The translations under genes were made by a program, and so were the position numbers. Below are positions 10,571 through 22,310 of a stretch of 64,000 bases of DNA, piece by piece. The stretch comes from Zygaena filipendulae (lineage: Eukaryota > Arthropoda > Insecta > Lepidoptera > Zygaenidae). Below the pieces are notes generated by a model. That model searched no databases, was not told the origin of the DNA, and saw nothing but the letters and a program-made list of their open reading frames with translations. The stretch is taken from the NCBI GenBank assembly GCA_907165275.2, contig OU015652.1, positions 12,291,001 through 12,355,000 on the forward strand, written 5' to 3'. The number at the start of each line of letters is the position of its first letter. Positions within the stretch are counted from its first letter, which is position 1.

Positions 10571-12954
10571 ATTTATTTTTAATAACAACATATTTCTAAT
10601 CGATTATAAATTTGCAGCACGTGTGATTCTATATTTATATGCATATATGTAAGTATATCTAAAAACATAGAAAATATAAAGATTTAGATATTATATCACT
10701 AAACTATTACTGTGGGTTAATATAGTTAATGTTTTTCGTACTCGCACAATTTTTATGCCTTTGATGAAGAGTAGGTTCTAAATGAGAATTTACGTCTACC
10801 GTCAAACTTGACGTCTGTGTGTAACTCGGTAAACATTCGTTCGTAGGAATTTAAATTTAATCCTCTATAGACAATTAGATACAAACTATTTCCAAACGAG
10901 AGAGAAATCTTCAAGGACCGTTTAAATAAAAGGGTAGGACGTATATTTTGCTGTAATTGAACGGAGCAACGACATTATAGCGGCATTGTTGAAAACATTA
11001 AAGTATTAAAAATATTGTCTATGATTTACCTACTCTCTGGACCACCAGAGACTCAGGTGTATAATTGCATTACAAAAAAGGGAACTCCAATGCCCGTCGC
11101 AGGAGCTTACTATTTTTTTTGTAATTGTAAGTACAACTGTGTTTTTATTCCATTTACAAGTCGTACATGGTCCTTCGAGCCGGATATTTATTTATTGAAA
11201 CGGCCATATCAAATGATATAATAGAACTGAAAATCAATACAAATACGGAGAAAGGGTGGATCTGACCTTGTAGCTAAAACATACTCGTATATGTTACCAA
11301 TTCCTGTCAATGCATCTATCAATAAAAAAATGAGTAGGAACACGACCCCAAAACTTCAAAATGCTGTACCATGATAACTCGCCCGATCTTGATCTCATTA
11401 AATTGGTTTTTTTTTTTATGTAAAACATAGCCTAATCTTCTAGGAACATTTTAAAACCTATACCTAAACTTATTGCTTTCTAGAAACTTTATAATAATCA
11501 CGAAAGTTTATAGAAAACATTATCCCAGACCCCAGGTATGACCGTGTGAGTTAATTTTATTCGTAACTTAATAAAATATATTGAATGTAAGCGTATAATG
11601 ATCCACGTTAACAATGTAATAAGATGCTTATATATTTTAATGATACCGCAGTTCGTGTGATTGTCTTTCTTTGAAATTCCCTAATCGCCGCCATTGGCTA
11701 TAGATAACCATTATAACGGCTCCCGGTGCCCCATCAGGATCTAATCTACAGCGAAACTAAAATTTTATCGTCGAACTATAATATAATTTAATAGCAGTTT
11801 TGTTCCGATATAATATATTTTTTCTTTGACTTTTTGCTGCAAACCGTTGATTTCGTTTGTCTGAGGAAATGGAACTAGTTAGATACAATCATTGGTATTT
11901 GCAACTTTAACCGATCTTCTAAAGTCAACATGTCTCCAAGAAAGAATTTATCAAAGATTTTAAAAATAGGTTGTTTTTTTTTTCACCCCTATCAGCTGTT
12001 ACATGCGAGGTAGGCTAACTAAATAATAGCCCTGTCCATAATATTAAAAGTAGCCAACTTCGTCCATCACAGTTTAGAGCTTTTAGAACAATATCAATAC
12101 CTATCGTATTGGGGATAAAACTACCGTTATATAACAAGGAAAGACATGAACAACAGTTTTAGGTAGCGTAAATTCATTATTTGTTTTTGTTTCTCGTGTA
12201 TTACCACAGATAATAAATAATAAGTACTATACATATTAATTGTATCCTAGTACAGATACAAGTTAATATCAACCATTTAATAAGAGCGGAGTAATTAGAA
12301 CGAAGTTCATTATCGCACGGTACGGATGGGGGCTAGGGTTTCATGAGTGAAAGAAATTTTTCGTCACGGCGACATAGGTACGCGCTTATTGGTTAATGAT
12401 TTTTGGAACAATTATTATTGGATGCTTATTGGTTTTTTCTTTCTCGGACACTACGAGGCGCAGACACTTCGTTCTATCCGAGTGTTCCACGACACTCACG
12501 CATTTTTGCTACATATCTATATTCTTTGGTGACGGTTTGTTGTGTGCATTAAAATATGCGATGTCTAAAATCGAATGAAGAGTAGACAAAGAAACGATAT
12601 AAAACGATATTCTATAGGTAAAAGAAAACGACAAATAATTTAGAATGTACCTACCTACAACGGGCAATGATAGTTGTGATGTGTGTTAAGGATTTTGTTC
12701 ATGATAGTGAGAAATTGGTAGGTCAGTCACGCAGCGCGTTTAGTAGAGACGAGTCATCGCACGTACAATCGCTTTGGGAATACAATATGTTAAATTTGAT
12801 TGAATAGTAAGTATAACAATTTCATACTCCACAATTCAACACAACTAGAGATCGGAAGTTCAATTTTTGTGAGTTCTACTAGCTAATCTTTAGATACTAA
12901 ATATATGTGAAAATGAATGTGTAAGTGAGTTAATTTGTTTGTTTGTTCTTAACG
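10571..12954. other. Gene-free stretch
   Basis: AT-rich with several random ORFs of 60-68 codons, none with a recognisable motif. No repeat family member clear enough to annotate. Confidence 0.4.
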
Positions 12955-13057
12955 TTTGAAACGGCTTAACCGATCATCATGAAATTTTGCATACCTACAC
13001 GTTGTCAGGGGTACAGAACACGAAATTGATACAGGTTGAACCGCGGGGAACAGCTAT
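12955..13057 (+). mobile_element. Helitron-like fragment (3' part)
   Basis: 'acggcttaaccgatcatcat', 'acacgttgtcaggggtacag' and the end 'gttgaaccgcggggaacagctatag' match the right half of the short-arm Helitron-like subfamily; the 5' start has degenerated. Confidence 0.5.
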
Positions 13058-13864
13058 AGAGAATCCAAATTACATACAGTATTGGACAATCGTCCACTTG
13101 GATCCCAAAATATATTTCCATATTTTAACGAAATAGACATCGTTTCCATTCATTTTTAAGCTCAATTCACACTCAATACGATTACAAAACACACCACTAT
13201 CTGGGACACCAGACAAGGGAAAGTATAGGCTGTATAGGCATAGGCATTGTGTACAATCCCCTTTTTGTTCCACGCTTACATTGTCAACGGCTCCCCTGCT
13301 GGCCCTTGTTCTGAATGGAAACAGTATAAAGAACGCTTTACATACAAATACTCTATTGGCTCTTATACAAAAATGTACCTAATAAGTACCTACCCAGGGT
13401 GTGTGGAAGAATATATTTTATGCTATAATATATTTTCTAATCCCTCCAAATTTCTAATCGCTCTAAAATTTCAATTTCATTCCATAATTTGACCTTAAAA
13501 AAATATTTTGGTAAACCGTCGTATAGGTACTGACTATATGAATTTTTAACTAGGCAGACCTACCGCTTGTGGCAACTCAAAATCAGACGGACTGACAGAC
13601 AGTCTGTGGACAGACAGATTAAAGTATCTACGTACCTAGTCTACCTACCATAAGTAATAGGTATGCGTTTACAAAAAGTCTATAAGTATAGGTACCTATG
13701 TAATATTATGTATACAGGAATATTATTTAAGCAATGCACAAAAAAATTTCGGTGGTTCAGTATCAGTAATAGAACACATTTCCATTATTTGTTCAAAACT
13801 TTTTTATATTTTTTTATCCGGCTTTAAATTAGCAAAATACGGACACTATTTATTAGTAATAAAC

Positions 13865-13995
13865 GTGCCGTGCGGCGTACGCGGGGGTGTTGCAGCGGGG
13901 GTGAACGACCTCGATCAGCTGTCGGTACATTGTAACCCACGTAAATACCTAGCCGAACGAGCGCTTCGCACGCAGCGGTGGCGGCGGCGAATAGA
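13865..13995. other. Isolated GC-rich island, function unknown
   Basis: About 130 bases ('cgtgccgtgcggcgtacgcg', 'gcgcttcgcacgcagcggtg', 'gcggcggcga') are much richer in GC and CpG than the AT-rich DNA on both sides. The minus strand is open for 69 codons across it (13824-14033), but the translation shows no known motif. It could be an untranslated or first exon, a CpG-rich regulatory element or an old insertion; none of these is established. Confidence 0.3.
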
Positions 13996-14144
13996 GTAGC
14001 CAATAAATCAATTGCAAAGTATACATCTTTCATTCACGATAACTCTACTTTTTTGTACTAAGACTTATCGAAATAAAAAAGGTGTTTATTGAAACTCCTT
14101 TAAGTTTTATTTGTAAAAGTTTGCGCACTGAATAAAAAATATTC

Positions 14145-14240
14145 CTGTATATATCAGTTGTCTAGTACCCATAACTTGCAAGCTCTGCCTAGTTTGGAGC
14201 TGTATTGTTAGTATCTGAGCCTTATCATTATTAATTGCAT
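14145..14240 (+). repeat. 3' tail of a tRNA-derived lepidopteran SINE
   Basis: 'cagttgtctagtacccataa' then 'gcaagctctgcctagtttgg' matches the tail at 10489-10570. Confidence 0.5.
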
Positions 14241-14314
14241 GTAACATACTTAATACATTAAGTAAATAAATTAAAAAAATAAATTGATTCATACTTAAGT
14301 ACCTCTATTAGAAC

Positions 14315-14362
14315 AAGAGTTTTCTTTAAATATGATTGTTGTCATATTTAAAGAAAACTCTT
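14315..14362. repeat. Perfect 21-bp inverted repeat with 6-nt loop
   Basis: 14315-14335 and 14342-14362 are exact inverted copies (AAGAGTTTTCTTTAAATATG plus A, and its complement) separated by TTGTTG. An RNA made across it would fold into a strong hairpin, but the stem is shorter than typical for a microRNA precursor. A 93-codon ORF with a hydrophobic centre starts inside it (14332-14613); I do not regard that ORF as supported. Confidence 0.6.
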
Positions 14363-14897
14363 TTAGGAGAATAGAACCAAAAATTTCCATTTTGCTAGTG
14401 TGCGTTACCGTTTGGGTCATGACTGTCTTAGCAGTATTTAGTGGAGTGCAGGCTCTTATAGCGCTGATTCTATTATTTTTACTGTCGCAATGTAAAAAGA
14501 AAAAACTATTTTTTATCGCCCAACACTGCGGCGATATCGCCTGTACTCACCTCGAGATCGTTAATCATACATACACGAACGCCAGATCTACTCGGCGATA
14601 TGACATAGCTTGAGATGCGCCGAGTTGCGGTCATAAATTCTTTAGACTGGAGAAGCAACGCCGCAACAAACATTTTATATAAACTAATTCTGTATTAACA
14701 CTTATATCTAATGCGACTTACAGCAGCTTACTTATGTTTAAACGTGTCAGAAATTTCAAACGATTACCTCTGAGTACCTAAGCCACATTAGATATTGTAA
14801 TAATATTTAGGTAATCCTACTATCCTCCCATCATCCTCTATCGACGATAACCACGATCCTCAGTCATGAGTGAGCGACCAGAGAGAGAATCCTGCTA

Positions 14898-15090
14898 TCC
14901 TACTAATGTAATAAATGTGAAAGTGTGGATGTTTGTTACTCAGTCACGCACAAACGGCTGAACGGATTTTGATGAAATTTGGCATTCACGTTGTCAAGGG
15001 TACAGAGAAGGACATAGAGTACTTTTTATCCCGGAATTTCCGCGGGAACTCTGAAATTACCGCGGGTGAAACCGCGGGGCACAGCTAGTA
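14898..15090 (+). mobile_element. Helitron-like element, well preserved
   Basis: Starts TCCTACTAATGTAATAAATG and ends 'ccgcgggtgaaaccgcggggcacagctagt', followed by a T/A-rich target. A good reference copy of the short-arm subfamily. Confidence 0.7.
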
Positions 15091-15492
15091 TTATTATAAT
15101 TCTACGCTATTCCATTTAATATCATGCCGTGTAATGTCGATATGTATCTAACTTAAATAACAAGCTATGTGTTTGCTTTGCCAGACATTTGCATGAATTC
15201 TTTTATTTTATTAATTCGTATCTTTGAACACCAATTAATCTATAATTGGTACAGAAAATTAACGCAAATAAATCGTCGGAAACAAATAACCGTTAATATG
15301 AAAATGGTTCATTGTAATTTGAGCAAATATTTTTGAAATCGTAACGCTCCAGTGAGCTTTCATTCGTTACCAATCTTTATTCATTCGCTCGTCGACCACT
15401 CGTAATTGAGTTTAAACTTCATTTACATTATTACAAATAAGTTCTACTACATATAGATACTTGTTACGAATATCATTCTCAAATTTATAAGG

Positions 15493-15757
15493 AACTAGCT
15501 GTTCGCCGCGGTTTTACCCGCTTTAGTTTCGGAGATTCCGCAGGATTCCGAGATAAAAGTAGGTACTTACTACCCTATATTTTTTCTGTACCTAACTACC
15601 CACCCTTGAAATCGTGTAGGTAGTAAGCAAAATTCCCGGAGGAATTCCGGGATAAAAAGTACCCTATGTCCTTCTCTGTGCCCCTGAAAACGTGTATTTA
15701 TACAAAATTTCATGGTGATCGGTTTGGTGTACAATAAAGAGTTATCTATCTATCTAT
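15493..15757 (-). mobile_element. Helitron-like element, reverse orientation
   Basis: Begins AACTAGCTGTTCGCCGCGGT. Contains a partial duplication of the 'gcgggaattccgggataaaaagtaccctatgtccttctctg' block. The far end is replaced by a short (TATC)n run. Confidence 0.6.
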
Positions 15758-16168
15758 ATTTTCATTAATTTGAAAGCAAAATATACGTGTTTATTATTTA
15801 TTTATTATGTAAATGACGGACTAAATAGAATTTCGCTCAAAAATGTTAACAAATCCAGCGCAATTAGAGCTCTGGGTTGACACTTCAATTAGTTAGAAGT
15901 TGGAGACCCGAGTTTGTATGAGGCTATTATGATTTACACTCATGTGCTTTCTGGAACAGGCATGTTACAAATGTTTATGGCTTGGAAAGTTGGTAGACTC
16001 ATTTAATCTCATAATAAGTTATCATCTGTTTATACATAATTATAAAGAAGCTTCTTCACTAAGGGCAAGACGTACCAATCCGTGCGAGCCATTTAGTCTT
16101 CAATAAATGCAAAGCTATAGTTGTAGTAAGCAAAGGGCACATAATTCGTATAGCTGATTGATGATTAG
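15758..16168. other. Gene-free stretch
   Basis: Contains 'atgacggactaaatagaattt' at about 15815-15835, resembling one end of the TAGTCCGTC MITE. Nothing else recognised. Confidence 0.35.
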
Positions 16169-17322
16169 GGTCCTTATTCACTATGACCATAATAATCCCC
16201 TGTAATCAAAGAAGTTTTAATCCAAAAATATACATTTACAACGTTTTTTATGGCATAAAGAATAATAATTTAGTAATTTGGCATCTAGAACGTTTGGAAA
16301 TGCGTTTTTGGGACGCGTGTTATGGGCAAGGAATGTTGTTGGTCAGTGAATAATGTTCCTGGTAAAGATATCGCGGCTTGATAAGAGCCTTTATCACCAA
16401 TAACATTCTTTGCCCATAACGAGCATCCCAAAAACACAATTCCAAACGCTCCAAGCGCGCGTGGGCCTTCTCTTGCTGCCTCCCCGAAGGGGAGGCAGCA
16501 GAGGTAACTGCGTCGGGGCAGAGCCCCCTGCAGTGGGTAATCCTGCGCTGTCCGGACCCTCCAAGTGCCAAAATATTAGAAATTAATAGTAGATTTTACA
16601 ACAAGTGCACAAAACGAACCATATTTATCCCAGACTTTCAGCAGCCCGAGCCGAATAGAAGGCGAGGGCTGATAGTAATGTCGAGGATAAAATGGTTTTT
16701 TGGACGAGTTTCAAACTCTGCTTTTCACTTCTCTAGCGAGGAAATAAAATAGTAGTATAACATAATATTTCTTTAATTAAAATTCAAAGTAAAATTAGTA
16801 CAGTTTTGAATACTAAAAAAAAAATGTTTTTCCCGGCATATTAACGGTATTTATGTCTTAAAAATACATAAGGCAAATAAATTAAAGTAAGTATAATAAA
16901 ATAACAAATTCTATCTATGAACTTCTTAGTATGTTTGGCTGTATGGCTCATTTTCTTTGCCTTATCGATAAATTTATGAGTAGATACGTTAATGCACTTT
17001 TGCACAAAATTCGATACACAGATTCGATACAGCTTATATCCTGCACAAACAAGTACTTCCAGAGCATGAGAAGTGAAATAGTTATTTGTGCAACAAGAGA
17101 GCAAATTCGTTTTTACTGCGAGTGTTGATTTTGAATCCTGAGTGTGGCGAGGCATTTAAAAGCAGTTTGAGCTACTAAACAAACATTGTTACACAAGTAA
17201 CAAACATTGTTAACGTTTTTTTTTTTTTAAGTGAAACTTCTTTGTGCGCCAGAGAAAAGCAATTTTTGTGACGCGTTATCTTAACGCGTCGCGTCGTGTT
17301 ATGGTCATAGTGAATAAGGGCC
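16169..17322. mobile_element. 1.15-kb DNA element with 24-bp terminal inverted repeats
   Basis: GGTCCTTATTCACTATGACC (plus ATAA) at the left is inverted at 17299-17322 (TTATGGTCATAGTGAATAAG plus GGCC), with one mismatch. Subterminal 'caaagaagttttaa' and 'aagtgaaacttctttg' also pair. Inside lies a foldback (about 16303-16345 against 16395-16437, 'gttatgggcaaggaatgttg' type arms) and a GC-rich insert (16455-16560) with 'gcctccccgaaggggaggc'. ORFs inside (such as 16841-17155, 104 codons) show no transposase signature, so it is probably non-autonomous. A shorter relative lies at 1-222. Confidence 0.65.
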
Positions 17323-17606
17323 AAGGTAGGCTAAACTCATCCACGTTCACAGGTGGTGAAAATCTCCCCCAAAGATCGCCGATACAAGCAATGTGCTCTT
17401 CCCACTGTCACTTTAGCTTTGCACGCGAACGTTTGTCTTGGGAGCAGAGAACAGCAGAATAGATGAAAAATAACATAAACTAAAATAATGTTCAATGGCT
17501 GTTTAGTATTTTATGAGATTACTCGAAATTCAAACTAATGCACAGCTTTATTAATATATAACTCTATAAACTATCCAGTGGAAATACATGGTCTAGATTT
17601 GTATAC
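17323..17606. other. Gene-free spacer
   Basis: No structure recognised. Confidence 0.4.
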
Positions 17607-17614
17607 TTCTAGAG

Positions 17615-17982
17615 CAGAGGTTCCCAAACTTTTTTTTCTCATAGACCACTTTAAACATTTTGCTGGATCTGGTGGACCCCCTGCAGCTATTACATTTACT
17701 AACTCACTTCCGAAACCCGCAAAAGTATATATCTATGGCAATCTGCGTTGTGGCTATTTTTCAATCAACTATGAGTTAAAAGTTTTCCAAAAAAAAGATG
17801 AGAATTTATATTGTTTTGATTATGCTGTGAGTGGATTTTATTTAAGCTAAGTTTCAAGGTCAGTCTAAAAAGGATCTTCATCCAACAGTTGTGGACCCCT
17901 ATTTTTTTCCACGCAAGCGTAGACCCCTGTCAGGCTCCCGTGGAACCCTGGGGGTCCACCTGGACCACTTTGGGAATCAATG
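17615..17982. mobile_element. hAT-type MITE with perfect 8-bp target duplication
   Basis: The left end CAGAGGTTCCCAAAC and the right end CTTTGGGAATCAATG are imperfect inverted repeats of the CAGNGGTTCCCAAA type found in hAT elements. The copy is flanked by identical TTCTAGAG octamers at 17607-17614 and 17983-17990; 8-bp duplications are diagnostic for hAT insertion. 'ctggtggaccccctgcag' and 'gggggtccacctggaccact' are subterminal repeats. The 90-codon ORF inside is not a transposase. Confidence 0.85.
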
Positions 17983-17990
17983 TTCTAGAG

Positions 17991-19960
17991 TCTAGACTAC
18001 CTAGAATAAGATACAATATGTGATGTGATAAAGGTGTAACTTCTCTCTGGCGACGCTGTAACGGATATAAAATGGAGTCAGATTAATGGCACCTAAAAGG
18101 TTACACCAAAACATTCGGGACGCATTGCGCAACTCCATTCAACAAAGCGAATTTATTTTCGAAAGAGCAATTGCAGTTTAAAATTGTAAATGTTTTATAT
18201 TGAGCTACACATTTTATTGCTACACTTAGTTATAAACTTTTTAGGTTAAGAGGCTATGTAGAAAAATAATTAAATGTGACAGGATAACAGTGGCAGAGTT
18301 TTATTTGACAATACGAAAGTGACAAAAAAAACATTGTGATTGTACTATTTAACTAACTAAGCATTCTGCAAGAAAAACAGCATTGAATTCTTTCTATGGA
18401 GAAAAGTTTTTGTAATGTTTTATATTCAATCAGAATTTTAACTGTATTCAATGAATATAAATTATAATATTCAAAACTCAGACTGCTAATCTTATAGTTT
18501 CATAATTTCTGACGCTTTTAATAACCATTTTTTATAACATAGCCTCTTTAATCGTTTGAAAATTATTTAAAAATTAATAAAAATCATTTTCATTAAAACA
18601 ATTTTGTATCTGACCGCTATTGTTATTGAGCACCCGAAATCAGATTTTGTAATTGAGGATTGTGCGTATAATTAATGTTAATGCGATCTCTAGACAGTCG
18701 CAAAAAGTTTAATATCAGTAAAACAAACGAGCTAATAACTCAAACAATAAAAATCAAATATAAAGCCATTCATAACGGCCCAAGGCCTAACGGGTAATCT
18801 CAATTTTTGGTGTGCACGCGTCCTCGTAAATCAATGAAATGGCCGATACAAATTTAATTATGATGTCGACCAATGGTTCCGACAAATCTGATCGAGGTGA
18901 TTTATTTTTATTATTCTGCCGAGTGATCGCCAGTAGGTACGTAATTATATCTTACAATATTACCTACTATAATATTATAATGACAATTAACAACATAGTA
19001 CGGAACCATGCGTCACTTCCGTTGCCTGCAGAAATTTCACCCTCTATATAAGTAGGTACAGATCAAATTAAAAATAATATGCGAATTCAAAAACTACATG
19101 AAATTTTTATGATCGTGATGAAAATTTTAGTTTTTGCGTGATGCGCCTGTATGTGACATCTGTATGTCAGATTGAACTTTTCTTTTTCGTTTCTTTATTT
19201 TATTTTTTCGTACCTAAGGAATTCTGCGAGTAATAAATATTAGGAAAATGGTTCGTATTCGTATGTAACATAGACATGAATGAAAATTGCTCACCACAAA
19301 CTGAACACTAAAGGAGAACGTCATAAAAAAACTTGCACTGCACGTATGTACTCGTATTAGAAGCAATTCTAAACGTACGCCACAAATCCACACTAGGCCC
19401 AGCGGTAGAGACTATCAATATACATAAATGAAACTTTAAATACGTTTTTCGTTATCGTCCAGAGGGATTTATACGAAAACTTACATTGGCAAACTGATTA
19501 AATCTATAGCAGAAGGGGAAAAAAGGAAACGGCAACTCAAAATAATAAGAAAACGGCGGATTGGCAAGCCGAAAAGTCCAATGAATATGTTAAACTTGTC
19601 AATTTTAATAAATATGGAAATTCAAAAAGATTGAGATCACCTACCTAAGTAAGAAGGAAGTAAATACCATATTTCCGGACGGAAATATGTATACCTACCG
19701 TAATGATGGGTGTCCACAATTGTAGTAAATATAAAACGAAACTTTCCCAAAACAATGGAGACAATGTGGACTTTACTGGAGATAAACGGAGAAACATCGA
19801 ACCGTCTACACATTATATGGACTGAAACGGGCCGTCTGCTGAGTGCTGTATTATTATGTCAATACGGTACTCCTGGCACTGTGGTATCTAATGGTTTTAT
19901 AATACGAAATTGTCGTGTCAGAAATACATTTTGGTAAAGATATCCTACCTACTTGGTGTA
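17991..19960. other. Gene-free stretch
   Basis: AT-rich, with no repeat family member or conserved reading frame that I can support. Confidence 0.4.
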
Positions 19961-19984
19961 TAAGTAAATAATGATAATAATAAT

Positions 19985-20149
19985 AATCCACTGCATGCCT
20001 TGACTGCTCAACCGAACGTTAAGAAATTTTGCATACACGTCGTCAAGGATACAGAGACATTACTACATGGTACTTTTATCGTGGGATTCCCGGGAGAATT
20101 CCCGGGTGAATCTCTCTAACGCAGGTGAAACCGCGGGGAATAGCTATAA
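19985..20149 (+). mobile_element. Helitron-like element
   Basis: Has 'gactgctcaaccgaacgtta', 'gcatacacgtcgtcaaggat' and the end 'caggtgaaaccgcggggaatagctat'. Lies tail-to-tail with the next copy, about 10 bases away. Confidence 0.6.
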
Positions 20150-20158
20150 TATTATTTA

Positions 20159-20355
20159 CTAGCTGTTGCCCGCGGTTTCACCCGCGTTAATTACTGAGTA
20201 CGCGCGGGAATTATGGGATAAAAAGTACCCTATGTCCTTCTCTGTACCCCTGACAACGTATATGCAAAATTTTCATGACGATCGGTTGAACCGTTAAGGC
20301 GTGAAAGCGTCACAGACAGACAGACAGACAGATAGACAGACAGAGTTTCTTTGAC
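20159..20355 (-). mobile_element. Helitron-like element, reverse orientation, with (ACAG)n
   Basis: Starts ACTAGCTGTTGCCCGCGGTT and ends after a (GACA)n run at 20312-20345. Together with the preceding copy it forms an inverted pair whose hairpin ends face each other. Confidence 0.65.
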
Positions 20356-20830
20356 ATTTATCGTTATCCTGTTTATGGTCGTATTGATAGTAAAAAAAAG
20401 TGAGGACGGCATCGGTCGCTCGCTCTCTAGCATTTCCGTTTAATTTCAGGTTCCGAGCTGGGAATGATTTGTTCGTGCAATCAATGTGCCAGATACGCCG
20501 ATTTTCTGTCGGTTTTTGTTCGACAGCGATACTTTCCAACATCAAATACCTTTTTGTGCACAATACGGCTAACACAGAAAAGCGATAAAATAGAGTGATT
20601 TGCTACGAGTGATGTTTTTATATTTGAACGATGTATTTTTAAAATATGAAAAAAAAAACATAGGTGTAAACTCCCAATACGGTGCTATTTTTTACTTCTT
20701 ATCATAATCTCTTGTTTTCTTTTATTTGTTCTTTTGTATGGAGTTTAGTAGGTAATGTAGACAAAATTAAATAGTAAGAAGGGATTTTTGGTTATTCAAC
20801 CCTTAAACCCTCGGGTAAAGCTTATGAGTC
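20356..20830. other. Gene-free stretch
   Basis: Open on both strands for 60-93 codons around 20400-20590 without recognisable motifs; not annotated as a gene. Confidence 0.35.
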
Positions 20831-20859
20831 ACTACATAGTACATAGTATAAAACAAAGT

Positions 20860-21043
20860 CGCTTCCCGCTGTCTGTCTGTCCCTATGTATGCTTAAATCT
20901 TTAAAACTACGCAACGGATTTGATGCGGTTTTCACCAATCGATAGAGTGATTCATGAGGAAGATTTATAACTATATTTTATCGTGGAATTCCCGCAGAAA
21001 CTCCGAAATTACCGCGGGTGAATCCGCGGGGGACAGCTAGTAG
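20860..21043 (+). mobile_element. Helitron-like element
   Basis: 'gtctgtctgtccctatgtat', 'cggatttgatgcggttttcac' and the end 'ccgcgggtgaatccgcgggggacagctagt'. The start is degenerate. Confidence 0.6.
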
Positions 21044-21150
21044 ATAAATTAAATTAAAAATATTGACCCGAATACAGGTCAAATATCTACATAATGAAAA
21101 TGAAATGAAATGCGGGTATTTATCAGAAATTTCGTGGATTATTATTATCT

Positions 21151-21270
21151 ATTAGCTATGCCCGCGGTTTCACCCACGTGAGTTTTGGGATCAGGAACCT
21201 TTGCCTTTCGAAACGCATGGAGGACAGACATACAAACATTCATTTTTATTTATAAAAAAAAGAAGATGTA
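21151..21270 (-). mobile_element. Helitron-like fragment, reverse orientation
   Basis: 'attagctatgcccgcggttt' and 'cacccacgtgagttttggg' are the reversed 3' end; the remainder is short and diverged. Confidence 0.5.
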
Positions 21271-21489
21271 TCTACCTAAACAAACAAAATCTGTGACATA
21301 TGACTTGTCACGGCCACCCATCTTAAATACCCAACACCATATGAGAAGTCATGCTTAAAGTGTGTGGTCTGGAGGCATTGACCATGTTTTTGTAGCCTTA
21401 ACTTATAAGGGCTACAAAAACGTGGCGGTGAAAGGGACTTGTAGTGAGAGTCAAGCCAAAAGCATAATTAACAATGATATTATGATAGT

Positions 21490-21720
21490 ACTAGTTGTGC
21501 ACCGCGGCTTCACCCACGTTAATTTCAGAGTTCCCGCGGGAATTCCGGGATAAAAAGTACCCTATGTGTTAATCTGATGTATAAGTTATATTATTGTAAA
21601 GTTTCATTTAAATCCATCCAGTAGTTTTTGCATGAAAGCGTAACAAACATCCATCCATCCATCCATCCATCCATCCATACAATCTTACAAACTTTCGCGT
21701 TTATATATCATAGTAGGATT
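21490..21720 (-). mobile_element. Helitron-like element with (ATCC)n array
   Basis: From ACTAGTTGTGCACCGCGGCT to 'tatcatagtaggatt'. Contains an (ATCC)n microsatellite at about 21648-21678 at the same internal position as in the copies at 26492 and 29605, so the array belongs to this subfamily and is not a chance repeat. Confidence 0.7.
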
Positions 21721-21994
21721 AGGTATAAAAAGGAAGAATCCGTGATGTACCTATTAGAAACTAAAACTTCACAAGTGCGAAGTCAGAGTATTACCGACTG
21801 AGCTAAAGAACATTTCCGTCGACTCCTGATTGAACGGCGTGAGATTATGTAGAACGTATTCACGGCAAAGTTTCCCCCAACAATATATTCCGGGTAACAA
21901 TAGACGCGTGCCCCGGAGTCTCGAACCTTCCCTAAACGCCTATAATAACAGTAGGTGAGTGCAAAAATAGACGTGTATTCAACACTTGAACCCC

Positions 21995-22310
21995 GGGAGC
22001 AAAGATATTGAAAGAGAATAGATTAACAATTCGCTCGGCCGCTAAGCTTTCCCCTTGAACCACGCAGCGGTCAAATGATCTCATGTTAACTAAATGCCGT
22101 TGGCTAGCAAAGACAATAGTCTATAGATACCACATGACGGAAAGCGATGTGATTGGCTATTTGAAATGTACTTTGTGGTGACTGGTATTTGATTGCGTCG
22201 CAACGATGTGATTGGTTTTTATTTTGATCTTTCCCCCCAAATTGGTTAACGTGGATTGCATAGTAAAAGTTTGTATTGTTCGTCTATTCTCTTATAATGT
22301 CTTTGCCCCC
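21995..22310. mobile_element. MITE 'GGGGGCAAAGAYATT' (316 bp)
   Basis: The left end GGGAGCAAAGATATTGAAAG (then AGAATAG) is inverted at the right ('ctattctcttataatgtctttgccccc'), a terminal repeat of about 28 bp. The same element in opposite orientation lies at 45178-45490, with shared interior 'ggtcaaatgatctcatgtta' and 'ggaaagcgatgtgattggct'. Non-coding. Confidence 0.7.

Noticed and set aside
12347..12578. Two overlapping ORFs of about 60 codons with aromatic-rich peptide
   Set aside because: Overlap in different frames, no motif and no splice signals supporting an exon.
16841..17155. 104-codon minus-strand ORF inside the TIR element
   Set aside because: No transposase motif, and the opposite strand is equally open; AT-rich random frame.
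21640..21690. Regular short repeats considered as a CRISPR-like array
   Set aside because: Simple (ATCC)n microsatellite in a eukaryotic transposon; no spacers.
21785..21830. 'taccgactgagctaaa' resembling a reversed tRNA A box
   Set aside because: No B box follows in the right orientation and no cloverleaf can be drawn.
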